Shown: positions 1-10,438, numbered from the stretch's first letter. The stretch: 64,000 nucleotides of DNA from Schaalia sp. HMT-172 (GCF_030644365.1 NZ_CP130058.1:2418001-2482000); one strand, 5' to 3'. The notes: generated by a model not told the origin, from the sequence alone. A program made the numbers and translations.

Positions 1-2148
1 GTTCAGGGCGTAGGTGGCCTCGACGCCGGAGAGGTTGTGGAGGGTGACGTCGAAGTGCCATCCCTTGGTCCCATCCCCCAGGTCGGCCTTGGGTCGAGAG
101 GACTCGGGGGCGCCCTTCACGGTCGGGTACACGGACGAGGTCGTGGCAGCCAGGACGTTCGTCAAACCAGAGCCCTGCTTGCGCGGGGAGTAGGGGGCGC
201 CAGTGTCCTGGAGCGGGTCGGCGATGGGAGCGGCCGTGCCCATGATGAGGTTCTGGACGACGTCAACCTTCTCACGTGCACTCATCGAGGCGAAGAGCGG
301 ATCATTCTGGACGCGCTGCAGGACGACCGCGCTCACGCCCGCCATCTGCGGGGTCGCCATCGACGTGCCGGACATGAACTCGTAGGTACCGCCGGGCACG
401 GAGGAGTAGATGTTGCCGCCGGGTGCGGCGACCTCGGGCTTGAGTCGCAGGTCGGGGGTGACGCCCCACGAGGAGAAGCTCGACATGGAGTACTTCGAGC
501 TGGGGGGTACGACCTTGCCGGGGGCGACGCTCAGGTGGTGGTCGGCGGCGGCCAGCATGGCCTCGCCGTCCGCCTGCGAAATGAATGCGGCGGGCACGCT
601 GTCCGTCTTCAGGCTCATGACGACGAGGGAGTCACCGGGAACGTTGTTGTAGACGATGAAGCCGGCGGGCTTGGAGCCTGCGATGTTGTCGAACTTGGTC
701 TGGAAGGTGAGGGAGCCTCGCTTGACCAGCACGATCTTTCCGGCCAGGCCTTCGGGGTACTTGGCCTTGAGGGCCGCGCCATCCTCGGCCGAACCGATGC
801 CGCCGTCGACATATTCGAAGGGGCCGCCGGTCAGGTCGGACAGGTCGGGCATCTTCTGACCGTCAGCGCCACCGGCCCGCTGGTAGGGAATGTCGCGGTC
901 GCCGACGGTGAACGCGCTGTGCGCCAGCGAGTTATCGACCGAGGCGACGGAGACCACGGAGGAGTAGGTCGCTGGCTCGCACTGGGTGGAGGAGTCCGGG
1001 TCGGACGCGAAGGGCAGGTTTTTGCCGGAGGTATTGCCGTATCCGGCCGTGTAGTGGTTGCCGGCTGCCGCGTTGACGGTCACGCCCACGTCCTGCAGGC
1101 TCTTGAAGACGGTCGCGTAGACCGAGTCGGCCTCGTTGTCCATGCCTCCGAGCTGGCCGAGCGACAGGTTGATGACGTCGGGGTGCAGGATCACCATGTC
1201 GTCGAGTGCGGCGAGCAGCCCGGAATCGGTGATGTCGCCCTCGACGCTGCGCGCGACCTTGGCGACGATGATCTGCGCGTCGGGCGCGATGCCCACGATT
1301 TCACCCGCGTTGGCCGCGGCGATGCCGGCGACGTGCGTGCCGTGCGATCCGGCTTGTCCGGTCGGCGAGGCGTCCGGGTCGTTATCCGCGTAGTCGTAGG
1401 CGAAGGGGAACTTCTCCGACACGTAGGTGCCGGTCTTGCCGTCGCCCAGCTGGGGGGTCAGGGACGCCACCTTGTCCGCCGAGAGCTCGGGGGTCCCGTG
1501 CAGGGCGCCCGCGAACGCCGGATGCGTCATGTCCACGCCCGTGTCGATGACGGCGATGACCTTCCCGTCGCCCTTCTGGGTGATCTGGTCGGCGTGCATC
1601 ATCAGCTGGGCGCTGAGGTTGGCGGGGTCCTGGGTTGAGGTACGGGCGGAGTTCGTGGCTCCCTCGCCAGCGACCTGGTCGTCGGCATCCTCGACGCGGG
1701 TCTCGCGATCACGGAAGGCGGCCTTGACGCCGCTCGCCGCGCGGATCGCGTCGAGAGAGCCGGCGGGGGCGCTCAGCGCGAAACCCTGGAGGGCGTTGTC
1801 GTACTCGCGTTCCACCTGGGCGGAGGTTCCGGGGAAGGCGCCGGCCACGGCCTCGTTGATGGAGGCGAGGGAGGCCGCGCGATCTGCACCGTCATTGAGC
1901 TGGACGATGATGCTCACGACGGCGGCCGAGTCGGCCTCGTCGCTCGCCTGGGCCTGATCGGCCTGGCTGGTCTGCCCGCTCTTCGAGGTCAGCGCGGTGT
2001 CGATGTCGCCCACGGGCAGGGACGAGGCCGTGGCCCCCTGGGTACCCTGGGCGGGAGTCGGCGGCGCTGCGAGGGACGCCGGACCGGTGACGGCCAGCGC
2101 GCAGGCACCGACGAGCGCGAGAAGCGCCGTTGGTTTCTTCATTGTCAT
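1..2148 (-). CDS. S8 subtilisin-like surface protease, 3' end cut by window
   Basis: Secreted serine endopeptidase of the subtilase (S8, C5a-peptidase/lactocepin-like) type; 716 codons are visible and the C-terminus lies outside the window. The start at 2148 follows GGAG eight bases upstream and gives a signal peptide (MTMKKPTALLALVGACALAV). An inhibitor-like propeptide (roughly residues 75-150) precedes the catalytic Asp in VIDTGVDMTHPAF, the His in SHGTHVAG and the Ser in SGTSMATPQMAG; a PA-type insert lies between His and Ser. It reads into a WHFDVTLHNL segment shared with the two downstream paralogues, so it probably has the same Fn3-like and wall-binding tail. It is the last member of a three-gene tandem array on the minus strand. 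The substrate is unknown. Confidence 0.93.
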   Translation of the reverse strand, partial: MTMKKPTALLALVGACALAVTGPASLAAPPTPAQGTQGATASSLPVGDIDTALTSKSGQTSQADQAQASDEADSAAVVSIIVQLNDGADRAASLASINEAVAGAFPGTSAQVEREYDNALQGFALSAPAGSLDAIRAASGVKAAFRDRETRVEDADDQVAGEGATNSARTSTQDPANLSAQLMMHADQITQKGDGKVIAVIDTGVDMTHPAFAGALHGTPELSADKVASLTPQLGDGKTGTYVSEKFPFAYDYADNDPDASPTGQAGSHGTHVAGIAAANAGEIVGIAPDAQIIVAKVARSVEGDITDSGLLAALDDMVILHPDVINLSLGQLGGMDNEADSVYATVFKSLQDVGVTVNAAAGNHYTAGYGNTSGKNLPFASDPDSSTQCEPATYSSVVSVASVDNSLAHSAFTVGDRDIPYQRAGGADGQKMPDLSDLTGGPFEYVDGGIGSAEDGAALKAKYPEGLAGKIVLVKRGSLTFQTKFDNIAGSKPAGFIVYNNVPGDSLVVMSLKTDSVPAAFISQADGEAMLAAADHHLSVAPGKVVPPSSKYSMSSFSSWGVTPDLRLKPEVAAPGGNIYSSVPGGTYEFMSGTSMATPQMAGVSAVVLQRVQNDPLFASMSAREKVDVVQNLIMGTAAPIADPLQDTGAPYSPRKQGSGLTNVLAATTSSVYPTVKGAPESSRPKADLGDGTKGWHFDVTLHNLSGVEATYALN

Positions 2149-2304
2149 GTGCGTAACTCCAATGTGTCGACAGTGGCCGTCCCTGGGGGCGGAAGGGCTC
2201 CGCCGTGTCGGCCGCCACACCCAACATACCTCACGCGGGCCATGTGACAAACTTTGTCCCACATTGGGAAACAATTGACAATTATTTTACCGACAAACTA
2301 TGAA

Positions 2305-2344
2305 GAGGCCCGGGAGCGTCACCATCGCAACGCTCCCGGGCCTC
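2305..2344 (-). terminator. Hairpin terminator after second protease gene
   Basis: Fifteen base pairs of perfect stem (GAGGCCCGGGAGCGT pairing with its complement) around a ten-base loop, 35 bp beyond the stop of the gene at 2379. There is no U-tract. Similar GGGCCCGGGA-cored hairpins follow the next two minus-strand genes. Confidence 0.7.
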
Positions 2345-2378
2345 GACAATCAGTCCGTCCGGGTCTGAGGCGATCAGG

Positions 2379-5300
2379 TCACCCGACCCACGCACCGTTC
2401 GTGTCAAAGGTGTAGACGCGTCCGTTGATCGTGTGCGTGCCCGTCAGCATCGCTCCCGAGGGTGACAGATAGTACCAGGAGTCGCCCACCTTCACCCAGC
2501 CGGTGGCCATCGCCCCGGAGGCCTTCAGGTAGTACCAGGAACCATCCACCTGCACCCAGCCGATCGCCATGACCCCGTTGGCGTGCAGGTAATACCAGGA
2601 CCCACCGTCGGACAGCCAGCCGGTGGCCACGACCTTCGTCGCGGGATCCATGTAGTACCAGTAGGGGCCACCATAGGCGCCGTCGCGCACCCAGCCGCCC
2701 ACGAGGGCACCCTCAGAGTCGGCGTACACCCACTCGCCGTTGGCGCGATGGAGGAAACCGGTCACCATGTAGCCGGTGGGGCCGAACTGGTAGTCCACGC
2801 CATTGATCGTGAACCAGCCGCCCTTGAGGTAGTCGGTGCCGCCCGCGCACTGGTACCACCAGCCGATGGAGTCACGCACCCAGTGGCCACCCTCGGGGTT
2901 GGTGCAGGGCGCGACGACGCCCGGGTTGTCGGTGTGCAGGTCAACAGTGACGGCCTCGGAGTGGTTGAGGCCGTAGTCCCACGCGAGGATGTACGGGTGA
3001 GAGATGAGTTCCTCGGTGGAACCCTGCTCCTGCCAGCCCAGGGCGATGTCACCCAGGGACACGGACATGTACACGTGGTACCTGCCGTCGGCTCCCAACT
3101 GGTCGCTATCGTTATCGGCGACGTAGCGGTAGAACCACATGCCGGAGCGCGGGTCGTGCATGGTGACGCCGGCGATGGGCGAATCGTCGCTCACGTCAAT
3201 GCTGACGTCGGGGCCACCGAAGTCGCCCTCATGGTACACGACCCCTTCCACGACCGGGGGCGTCGTATCGACGCGGAAGTCGTAGGAGATGGACTGCTCG
3301 GTGGGCGAGGGCCCGTCGTTGTGCGCGGCGATCGTCAGCTTGTAGTTACCGTCGGGCAGGTCCTTGAACTCGTCGGACGTCAGGTCCAGGAACCTCGGTG
3401 CATGCTCCTGCTCCACCGGGCTGATCACTCCGGAGGAGGGGTTCAGCATCGACTTCCAGTTCTGATGGGACTCGTAGGAGGCGACGACCTCGCCGGCCTC
3501 GTTGGTGTAGGTGGTCGTCATCGTGTGGACGCTGCGCAGCGTTCCCGTCTTGGGGTAGATGGCGTTGGGAGCATAGAGCGCGTCGGAGCGGGAGATGACG
3601 TACTTGGAGGCGTTGGGGCGCCCGCTGCGCTCGCTATCCTTCGCCAGGGGGTTGTAGCCGAGGATGTTTCCGCCGTCGGTGGCACCGATCGACGAGGCCA
3701 GGATGTGTCCGTCGCCATCGGAGGCAAGAGAATCGAAGATCGCGGGCTTGCCCCAGTCACCGTAGAAGCCCAGGTAGGGAACGGTCAGGTCGGCCTGCCC
3801 CTGGGTACGCGAGGTGAAGCGCACGAAGCCGTCCAGGAAGGTGCCGGAGGGGGCGTTGTCGGCGACGTAGGAGGCGAACTCGCTACCGGGCGTCACGTCG
3901 ACGCCGACGGTGGCCTCGCCCGAGGCCGGGACGGTGACGGTCGCGCCCTCATCGGTGCCGCTCACGGCCGCGCCGGAGTAGGAGATCGCCACGCCACGGC
4001 CTCGCCAATCGGAGGAGTGGCCGGTGAAGAACCCGCCCTCAACGATCTCGGAGAGCGCCTGCGAGTTCATCTCGTAGGTCGCCGCCACGCCGGAGAGGTT
4101 GTGGAGGGTGACGTCGAAGTGCCAGCCCGTCGTGCCGTCGCCGAGGTCCGCCTTGGGGCGGGAGGGATCGGCGGCGCCCACGACGGATGGGTACACGGAC
4201 GAGGTCGTGGCCGCCAGGACGTTCACCAGGCCCGCTCCCTGCTTGCGCGGGGAGTAGTAGGCGCCGGTGTCCTGGAGCGGGTCAACGACGGGAGCGGCCG
4301 TGCCCATGATGAGGTTCTGGACGACGTCAGACTTCTGACGCGCGTCCATCGAGGCGAACAGCGGGTCGGACTGGACGCGCTGCAGGACGACCGCGCTGGC
4401 GCCCGTCAGCTGCGGGGTCGCCATCGACGTGCCGGACATGAACCCGTAGGAGTCCTCGGGCAGCGAGGAGTAAATGTTGCCGCCGGGCGCGGTCACCTCG
4501 GGCTTGAGGCGCAGGTCCGGGGACACGCCCCACGAGGAGAAGTCTGACATCGAGTAGGGGGCGTTCGACCTGACCGTCAGGCCCTCGACGAGGGTCAGGT
4601 GGTGGTCGGCGGAGGCCAGCATGGCCTGCCCGTCCGCCTGGGAGATGAAGGCGGCGGGAACCTCAAGCGTCGTCAGGCTCATGACGCTGAGCGCGTCGCC
4701 GGGGACGTTGTTGTAGACAAGGATCGCCGCGGGCTTGAGCGAGGTCAGGTTGTCGATCTTCTCCTGGAAGGTCAGCTGACCGCGCGAGACGAGAACAATC
4801 TTCCCGTCCAGGCCCTGCGGGTACTTCGAGCGCAGGGCTGCGACGTCTTCCCGAGTACCGAACCCACCGTCGACGTATTCGTAGTCGCCGGGGGTCATCT
4901 CGGCGATCTGAGGAATCTCCCCTCCGCCCTCTCCACGCGCACGCTGATAGGCGATATTCTGACCGGCCGCGGTGAAGGCGTTGACGGACAGGAGGTTGTC
5001 GAGCGAGGCCACGGACAGCGTGGGGCTGTACGTGGCGGGCTCAGCCAGGGTCGAGGAGTCGGGGTCGGAGGCGTAGGGCAGGTTCTTACCGGAGGCGTTG
5101 CCATATCCGGAGGAGAAGGCGTTACCGGCGGCCACGTCGACGATGATGCCCTTGTCCTGCAGCGTCTCGAAGACGCCCGCGTAGAGGCTGTCGGCCGCGT
5201 TATCCATGCCGGCGTCCTGGCCGAGCGACAGGTTCACGACGTCGGGGTGCAGGATCGCCATGTCGTCGAGGGCGGCCAGCAGCGCGGAGTCCAACATGCC

Positions 5301-6224
5301 GCCGCCGTCCTGTTCGACCTTCGCGACGATGATCTGCGCGTCGGGGGCCACGCCCATGATCTCGCCGGCGTTGGCCGCGGCGATGCCGGCGACGTGCGTC
5401 CCGTGAGGCTCCAGGGGCGAGGCGTCGTTATCCTCGTCCGCGTAGTCGTAGGCGAAGGGGAACTTCTCGTTGACGTAGACGCCGTCCTTGCCCCCACCCA
5501 GCTGGGGCGTGAGGGCAGCCACCTTGTCCGCCGAGAGCGCGGGCGTCCCAGACAGGGTGCCCGCGAAGGCGGGGTGGGTCATGTCGACGCCCGTGTCGAT
5601 GATGGCGACGACCTTACCCTGCCCCCTCTGGGACACCTGGTCGGCGTGCATGATGACCTGGGCGCTGAGGTTGTCGGGGTTCTGGTCGGCCAGGCGCGTA
5701 GCCTGGAAGCCACCCTCGGCGTCGACTCCCGCCACGTCGCTGACGTGGGTCTCACGGTCGATGAACGCACCCTGAACGCCGCTGGCCGCGCGGATCGCGT
5801 CAAGAGAGCCGGCGGGGGCCTTGAGCGCGACACCCGAGAAGGTGTTTGAGTACTCGCGCGTCACTTCGGCGGAGGCGCCCGGAAAAGCCCCGGCCACGGC
5901 CTCGTTGATGGAGGCGAGGGAGGCCGCGCGGTCGGCGCCGTCCTGAAGGCGAACGATGATGCCGACGACGCGCGCCGGATCCTCCTCGGAGGGCGCTTGG
6001 GACGAAGAGGAGCCCAGCGTTTCGCCGCTCTTCGAGGTCAGCGCGGTGCTCTCGTCGCCCACGGGCAGGACGGGGGCGGCGGGCGTGGGCGCCTGGGGGG
6101 AGGCGGGGCCCGGGTCGGCCTGGGGGGCTGGCGCCTGCGGCGACGCGAGGGACGCCGGGGCTGCGATCGCGAGCGCGCACGCGCCAGCGAGCGCGAGCAG
6201 CGCCACCGGTTTCTTCGATGTCAT
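2379..6224 (-). CDS. S8 subtilisin-like protease with cell-wall-binding repeats
   Basis: Secreted, 1281-residue subtilase. The start at 6224 has GGAG upstream in the same context as the neighbouring paralogue. It has a signal peptide (1-28), a low-complexity Ala/Pro segment, and an I9-like propeptide (about 85-155). Catalytic residues are Asp210 (AIIDTGVD), His274 (HGTHVAG) and Ser600 (SGTSMATPQ), with a PA-like insert at about 440-540. Fn3-like regions follow to about 1100. The C-terminal 170 residues are repeats of the form GWxxxxGxWYYLxxxGxMxTG, the choline/glucan-binding wall-anchor type, which replace a sortase signal. It probably degrades host or matrix proteins at the cell surface; the substrate cannot be read from sequence. 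Confidence 0.95.
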   Translation of the reverse strand: MTSKKPVALLALAGACALAIAAPASLASPQAPAPQADPGPASPQAPTPAAPVLPVGDESTALTSKSGETLGSSSSQAPSEEDPARVVGIIVRLQDGADRAASLASINEAVAGAFPGASAEVTREYSNTFSGVALKAPAGSLDAIRAASGVQGAFIDRETHVSDVAGVDAEGGFQATRLADQNPDNLSAQVIMHADQVSQRGQGKVVAIIDTGVDMTHPAFAGTLSGTPALSADKVAALTPQLGGGKDGVYVNEKFPFAYDYADEDNDASPLEPHGTHVAGIAAANAGEIMGVAPDAQIIVAKVEQDGGGMLDSALLAALDDMAILHPDVVNLSLGQDAGMDNAADSLYAGVFETLQDKGIIVDVAAGNAFSSGYGNASGKNLPYASDPDSSTLAEPATYSPTLSVASLDNLLSVNAFTAAGQNIAYQRARGEGGGEIPQIAEMTPGDYEYVDGGFGTREDVAALRSKYPQGLDGKIVLVSRGQLTFQEKIDNLTSLKPAAILVYNNVPGDALSVMSLTTLEVPAAFISQADGQAMLASADHHLTLVEGLTVRSNAPYSMSDFSSWGVSPDLRLKPEVTAPGGNIYSSLPEDSYGFMSGTSMATPQLTGASAVVLQRVQSDPLFASMDARQKSDVVQNLIMGTAAPVVDPLQDTGAYYSPRKQGAGLVNVLAATTSSVYPSVVGAADPSRPKADLGDGTTGWHFDVTLHNLSGVAATYEMNSQALSEIVEGGFFTGHSSDWRGRGVAISYSGAAVSGTDEGATVTVPASGEATVGVDVTPGSEFASYVADNAPSGTFLDGFVRFTSRTQGQADLTVPYLGFYGDWGKPAIFDSLASDGDGHILASSIGATDGGNILGYNPLAKDSERSGRPNASKYVISRSDALYAPNAIYPKTGTLRSVHTMTTTYTNEAGEVVASYESHQNWKSMLNPSSGVISPVEQEHAPRFLDLTSDEFKDLPDGNYKLTIAAHNDGPSPTEQSISYDFRVDTTPPVVEGVVYHEGDFGGPDVSIDVSDDSPIAGVTMHDPRSGMWFYRYVADNDSDQLGADGRYHVYMSVSLGDIALGWQEQGSTEELISHPYILAWDYGLNHSEAVTVDLHTDNPGVVAPCTNPEGGHWVRDSIGWWYQCAGGTDYLKGGWFTINGVDYQFGPTGYMVTGFLHRANGEWVYADSEGALVGGWVRDGAYGGPYWYYMDPATKVVATGWLSDGGSWYYLHANGVMAIGWVQVDGSWYYLKASGAMATGWVKVGDSWYYLSPSGAMLTGTHTINGRVYTFDTNGAWVG

Positions 6225-6355
6225 CTACGTAACTCCAATGTGTTGACTCAGTGCCGATGGGACAGTGAAGCGAACTTCGACCTATCGGTTATCACACGGT
6301 ACAACACATGGGACCCTTCCGGCACGGGCCACCAATGGGCGGAAAGGAACCACCG

Positions 6356-6411
6356 ACGAGGCCGGGGCCCGGGATCGCTCGCGAATGAACGTTCCCGGGC
6401 CCAGGCCTCGT
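6356..6411 (-). terminator. Hairpin terminator containing the GACGAGGCCG word
   Basis: A stem of about 18 bp (ACGAGGCC and GGGCCCGGGA pairing with TCCCGGGCCC and GGCCTCGT, one bulge) lies 24 bp beyond the stop of the gene at 6435. Its left arm contains an exact copy of the dispersed 14-mer described in the findings. Confidence 0.7.
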
Positions 6412-6434
6412 GAGTCAGAAGCAACCGGCCGGCG

Positions 6435-9400
6435 TTAGCGCTGCCAGGCTCCCGACTCGTCGAAGACGTAGGTACGACCGTTGATAACTTGCGTTCCGGT
6501 CAGCATCGCGCCGGACGGGGCCAGGTAATACCAGGTACCCCTGTCCTTGACCCACCCGGTCGCCATCCGTCCGGAGGCGTTCAGGTAGTACCAGGTACCG
6601 CCGTCCTCGACCCAGCCGATCGCCATCGCGCCGGAGGCCGTCAGGTAGTACCAGGAGCCACCCTGAGCCAGCCAGCCTGTGGCCATGACCTTCGTGGCGG
6701 GGTCGAGGAAGTACCACTGACCGCCGTCGCGCACCCAGCCGCTCACGAGGGCGCCCTCGGAATCGGCGTACACCCACTCCCCGCTGGCACGCTTGAGGAA
6801 ACCGGTCATCATGTAGCCGGACGGCCCGAACTGGTAGTCGCGGCCGTTGATGGTGAACCAGCCGGCCTTCAGGTACGTCTGGCCGTCGGCGCACACGTAC
6901 CACCAGCCCACGGCATCCTTGGCCCAGTGACCGCCCTCGGGGCTCACGCACGGGCTGGGCGTGCCCGGGTTGCCGCTCGGCAGGTTGATCGGGAAGACCT
7001 CGGAGGGGTTCAAGCCGTAATCCCACGCGAGGATGTACGGGTTGGCGATGACGTCGCCCGTGCCGCCCTGATCGGTCCACGCCTGCTGGATCACGCTCAT
7101 CGGAATCTCCACGTGGTACGTGTAGCGACCGTCGGCGCCGACGCTGCCCTCGTCCTCGGTGAAGACGTGGCGGTAGAACCACAGGCCGTCGGCCGGATCG
7201 TGCAGGTCGACCGCCGCCAGCGGCGAGTCATCGGTGACGTCGAAGGTGACGACGAAGCCCTCATCCTTTCCGGAGTAGACCAGCTCGGAAATGACGGGCG
7301 CCGCGGTGTCGAGAAGGAAATCGTAGGAGATCGACTGCTCGGTGCGCGACGGGCCGTCGCCCTGCGCAGCGATCGTCAGCTTGTACGCGCCGTCGGGCAT
7401 GCGCGCGAACTTCTCCGCGTTTGCGTCGAAGGCCGTGGAGTCATGGTAGGCCTCGACCCACGTGTTCTGCTCGGTGCTGGTCAGGTAGATGGACTTCCAG
7501 TTCCGGTGGTTGGTCACCGAGAAGACTGTCTCCCCGGCCTCGTTCGTGTAGGTGCTGGTGAGCGCGTGGACGCTGCGCAGCGTGCCCGTGCGGGGTTCGA
7601 GGACCGTCGGGGCGCCCGAGGCCGCGGACCGCGAGATCACGTAGCGCTGCGGGTTGGGCTTTCCAGTGCGGTCGGCCACCTTGATGAGGGGGTTGTACCC
7701 GAGGGAGTCCCCGGTGGAACCGTTGACGATCTCCGAGGCCCGGGTGTGCGCCCCGCCCGTCGAGGCGAGCGCGTCGAAGATGGGGGCCTTGCCCCAGTCG
7801 CCGTAGAAGCCCAGGTAGGGCACGGCCAGGTCGGGCTGACCATCGGTCTTCGACGCGAAGCGCACGAAGCCGTCCAGGAACGTGCCGTTGGGCGTGTTGT
7901 CCGCGACGTAGGAGGCGAACACCGAGCCGGGCATGACGTCGACGCCGACGGTGGCCTCGTCTAAGGCCGGCACCGTGACAGTCGCGCCCTCAGCCGAGGC
8001 CGATGCCGCGCCGGAGTACGTGACCTCCACGCCACGGCCTCGCCAATCCGAGGAGTGCTCCGTGAAGAACCCGCCGTCAACGATCTCAGACAGGGCTTGG
8101 GAGCTCAGCTCGTAGGTCGCGGGCGCCGCGCCGAGGTTGCGGAGCGTGACGTCGAAGTGCCAGCCCGTCGTGCCATCCCCCAGGTCCGCCTTGGGGCGGG
8201 AGGGCTCGGCGGCGCCCGCCACGGTCGGGTACACGGACGAGGTCGTGGCAGCCAGGGCGTCGACGAGGCCCGCACCCTGCTTGCGCGGGGAGTACAGGGC
8301 CCCCGAGGTCTGGGCCGCGTCTGTCAGGGGGCGCGCGGTTCCCATGATGAGGTTCTGGACGACGTCAGCCTTGTCGCGAGCGCTCATCGAGGCGAAGAGC
8401 GGGTCGGACTGGACGCGCTGCAGGACGATCGCGCTGATGCCCGCCATCTGCGGGGTCGCCATCGACGTGCCCGACGTCTGCTCGTACGCACCGTTCGGTA
8501 TAGCAGAGAAAACGTTGCCACCGGGCGCCGCGATCTCCGGCTTGAGGCGCAGGTCGGGGGATACGCCCCACGATGAGAACTCCGAGGCCTCGTATGTGGT
8601 GGACTGGGGCAGGACCTGGCCCTCGGCGATGGTCAGGTGATGGTCGGAGGCAGCCAGCATGGCCTGCCCGTCCGCCTGGGAGATGAACGCGGCGGGCACG
8701 TCCTGGGTCGTCAGATTCATGATGATGAGCGAGCCGACCGAGACGTTGTTGTAGACGATGACGCCCGCCGGGTGCAGGTCGTAGAGGTTCTCGACCTTCT
8801 TCTGGTAGGTCATCTTGCCGCGCGAGACGAGCGCGATCTTACCGGACAGCCCGTTCGGGAACTTCTCCTTCAGGGCGGCAACATCCTCCTCGGAGGCGAA
8901 GCCGGCGTCCACGTACTCGTAGGTGCCGGCAGGCAAGTCGGAGAAGTAGGCGACCTTCTCGCCGTTCATGCCGCGCGAACGCTGGTAGCCGATATCCATG
9001 CCGGCGGCCGTGAAGGCGTTCCGGATGAGCGCGTTCTCGACGGAGCCTACGGCCACGACCGAGGGGTAGGTGGCGGGCTCGTCCATCACGGAGGTGTCGG
9101 GGTCGGAGGCGTAGGGCAGGCCCTTGCCGGAGTTGTTGCCGTATCCGGTCGAGAAGGCGTTGCCCGCGGCCGCGTTGACGGTAATCCCCTCCTCCTGGAG
9201 CTTCTTGTACACGGTGTCGTAGACCGAGTCGGCCTCGTTGTCCATGCCGGCCGTCCACCCCAGCGACAGGTTAATGACGTCGGGGTGCAGGACGACCATG
9301 TCGTCGAGCGCGGCCAGCAGCGACGAGTCCAACAGGGCGTCGTCCTCGCTGCGCGTCACCTTGCCGACGATAATCTGCGCGTCCGGGGCGGTGCCAACGA

Positions 9401-10244
9401 TCTTGTCGGCGTTGCCGGCGGCGATGCCGGCGACGTGCGTGCCATGGAATCCGGAGCCGCCCTCGCGCGGGGCGGCATCTACATCGTCATCCGCGTAGTC
9501 GTAGGCGAAGGGGAACTTCTCGGACATGTACTGGCCGGACTTTCCGGCCCCCAGGTGAGGCACCAGCGCCTGCACCTGATCCTCGGACAGGGCGACGTTG
9601 TCGGGCATAGCCCCCGTGAACGCCGGGTGAGTCATGTCGACGCCCGTGTCGATGACCGCGATGACCTTCCCCTCGCCCTTCTGCGTGACCTGGTCGGTGC
9701 GCATCATGAGCTGGGCGCTCAGATTCGCCGGGTCCTGCCCCTCCACCTGGGAAGCCCTGGTGCCACCTTCGGCATCCATGGCCGCCACGTCGCTGACGCG
9801 CCCCTCGCGCTCCAGGAACGCCGCCCGCACGCCGCTCGACGCCCGGATCGCGTCCAGGGAACCGGCGGGCGCGCGCAGCGCGAACCCGACCAGGGCGTTG
9901 TCGTACTCGCGCTGCACCTGCACCTGCGCTCCCGGGAACGCCCCGGCCACGGCCTCGTTGATCGAGGCGAGGGAGGCGGCGGCATCCGCCCCGTCCTCAA
10001 GCTGGACGATGATGCCGACGACGCGCGCCGGGTCCCGATCGGTGTCCGATTCCGCGTCGTGGCTCTGGCCGCTCTTCGAGGTCAGCGCCGTGTCGAGGTC
10101 TCCGACGGGCAGGGACGAGGCAGCGGTCTTTGTCGCGGGTCTCTCTCCCGAGACCAGGGGCGAGGCCACGGACGCGGGGCCCGTGACGGCGAGCGCGCAC
10201 GCGCCGACAAACGCCAGGAGGACAGCTGGTTTCTTCATTGACAT
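6435..10244 (-). CDS. S8 subtilisin-like protease with cell-wall-binding repeats
   Basis: Third tandem subtilase paralogue, 1269 residues from the ATG at 10244, which has GGAG seven bases upstream; a longer in-frame start at 10337 is less likely because it precedes the signal peptide by 31 residues. Asp199 (VIDTGVDMTHPAF), His267 (FHGTHVAG) and Ser of SGTSMATPQMAG are all present. PA insert, Fn3-like region and a C-terminal block of GWV..GTWYYL..SG.MATG repeats match the neighbour at 2379. Long stretches around the catalytic core are almost identical between paralogues, while the propeptide and the middle of the C-terminal half diverge. It is likely a secreted, wall-attached endopeptidase. 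Confidence 0.95.
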   Translation of the reverse strand: MSMKKPAVLLAFVGACALAVTGPASVASPLVSGERPATKTAASSLPVGDLDTALTSKSGQSHDAESDTDRDPARVVGIIVQLEDGADAAASLASINEAVAGAFPGAQVQVQREYDNALVGFALRAPAGSLDAIRASSGVRAAFLEREGRVSDVAAMDAEGGTRASQVEGQDPANLSAQLMMRTDQVTQKGEGKVIAVIDTGVDMTHPAFTGAMPDNVALSEDQVQALVPHLGAGKSGQYMSEKFPFAYDYADDDVDAAPREGGSGFHGTHVAGIAAGNADKIVGTAPDAQIIVGKVTRSEDDALLDSSLLAALDDMVVLHPDVINLSLGWTAGMDNEADSVYDTVYKKLQEEGITVNAAAGNAFSTGYGNNSGKGLPYASDPDTSVMDEPATYPSVVAVGSVENALIRNAFTAAGMDIGYQRSRGMNGEKVAYFSDLPAGTYEYVDAGFASEEDVAALKEKFPNGLSGKIALVSRGKMTYQKKVENLYDLHPAGVIVYNNVSVGSLIIMNLTTQDVPAAFISQADGQAMLAASDHHLTIAEGQVLPQSTTYEASEFSSWGVSPDLRLKPEIAAPGGNVFSAIPNGAYEQTSGTSMATPQMAGISAIVLQRVQSDPLFASMSARDKADVVQNLIMGTARPLTDAAQTSGALYSPRKQGAGLVDALAATTSSVYPTVAGAAEPSRPKADLGDGTTGWHFDVTLRNLGAAPATYELSSQALSEIVDGGFFTEHSSDWRGRGVEVTYSGAASASAEGATVTVPALDEATVGVDVMPGSVFASYVADNTPNGTFLDGFVRFASKTDGQPDLAVPYLGFYGDWGKAPIFDALASTGGAHTRASEIVNGSTGDSLGYNPLIKVADRTGKPNPQRYVISRSAASGAPTVLEPRTGTLRSVHALTSTYTNEAGETVFSVTNHRNWKSIYLTSTEQNTWVEAYHDSTAFDANAEKFARMPDGAYKLTIAAQGDGPSRTEQSISYDFLLDTAAPVISELVYSGKDEGFVVTFDVTDDSPLAAVDLHDPADGLWFYRHVFTEDEGSVGADGRYTYHVEIPMSVIQQAWTDQGGTGDVIANPYILAWDYGLNPSEVFPINLPSGNPGTPSPCVSPEGGHWAKDAVGWWYVCADGQTYLKAGWFTINGRDYQFGPSGYMMTGFLKRASGEWVYADSEGALVSGWVRDGGQWYFLDPATKVMATGWLAQGGSWYYLTASGAMAIGWVEDGGTWYYLNASGRMATGWVKDRGTWYYLAPSGAMLTGTQVINGRTYVFDESGAWQR

Positions 10245-10396
10245 AAGCCTTCTCCAATGTGTTGACAGACGGCTCCTGTCAGCGTGTGGCACTCCCACGC
10301 CGCAGCCGCCTGACCTAAAGCTACCGGAAAAGACCACGATGACAAGCCATCACCCATTGTCGAAAGACTTAAGCCCGCCTGAAGTGTCCAACACGA

Positions 10397-10438
10397 CGGG
10401 GCCCGGGAACGCCTCAATCGTTGCGTTCCCGGGCCCCG
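10397..10438 (-). terminator. Hairpin terminator after choline-binding-type protein gene
   Basis: Sixteen base pairs (CGGGGCCCGGGAACGC and its complement) around a ten-base loop, 23 bp beyond the stop codon at 10461. It belongs to the same hairpin family as those at 2305 and 6356. Confidence 0.7.

Noticed and set aside
2583-4547. Long plus-strand open frame antisense to the second protease
   Set aside because: High-GC mirror frame; composition is Gly/Val/Arg/His-rich without domain pattern, and the minus strand encodes an unmistakable subtilase. The same applies to the plus-strand frames at 37-1638, 4599-5849, 6489-7964 and 8637-10241.
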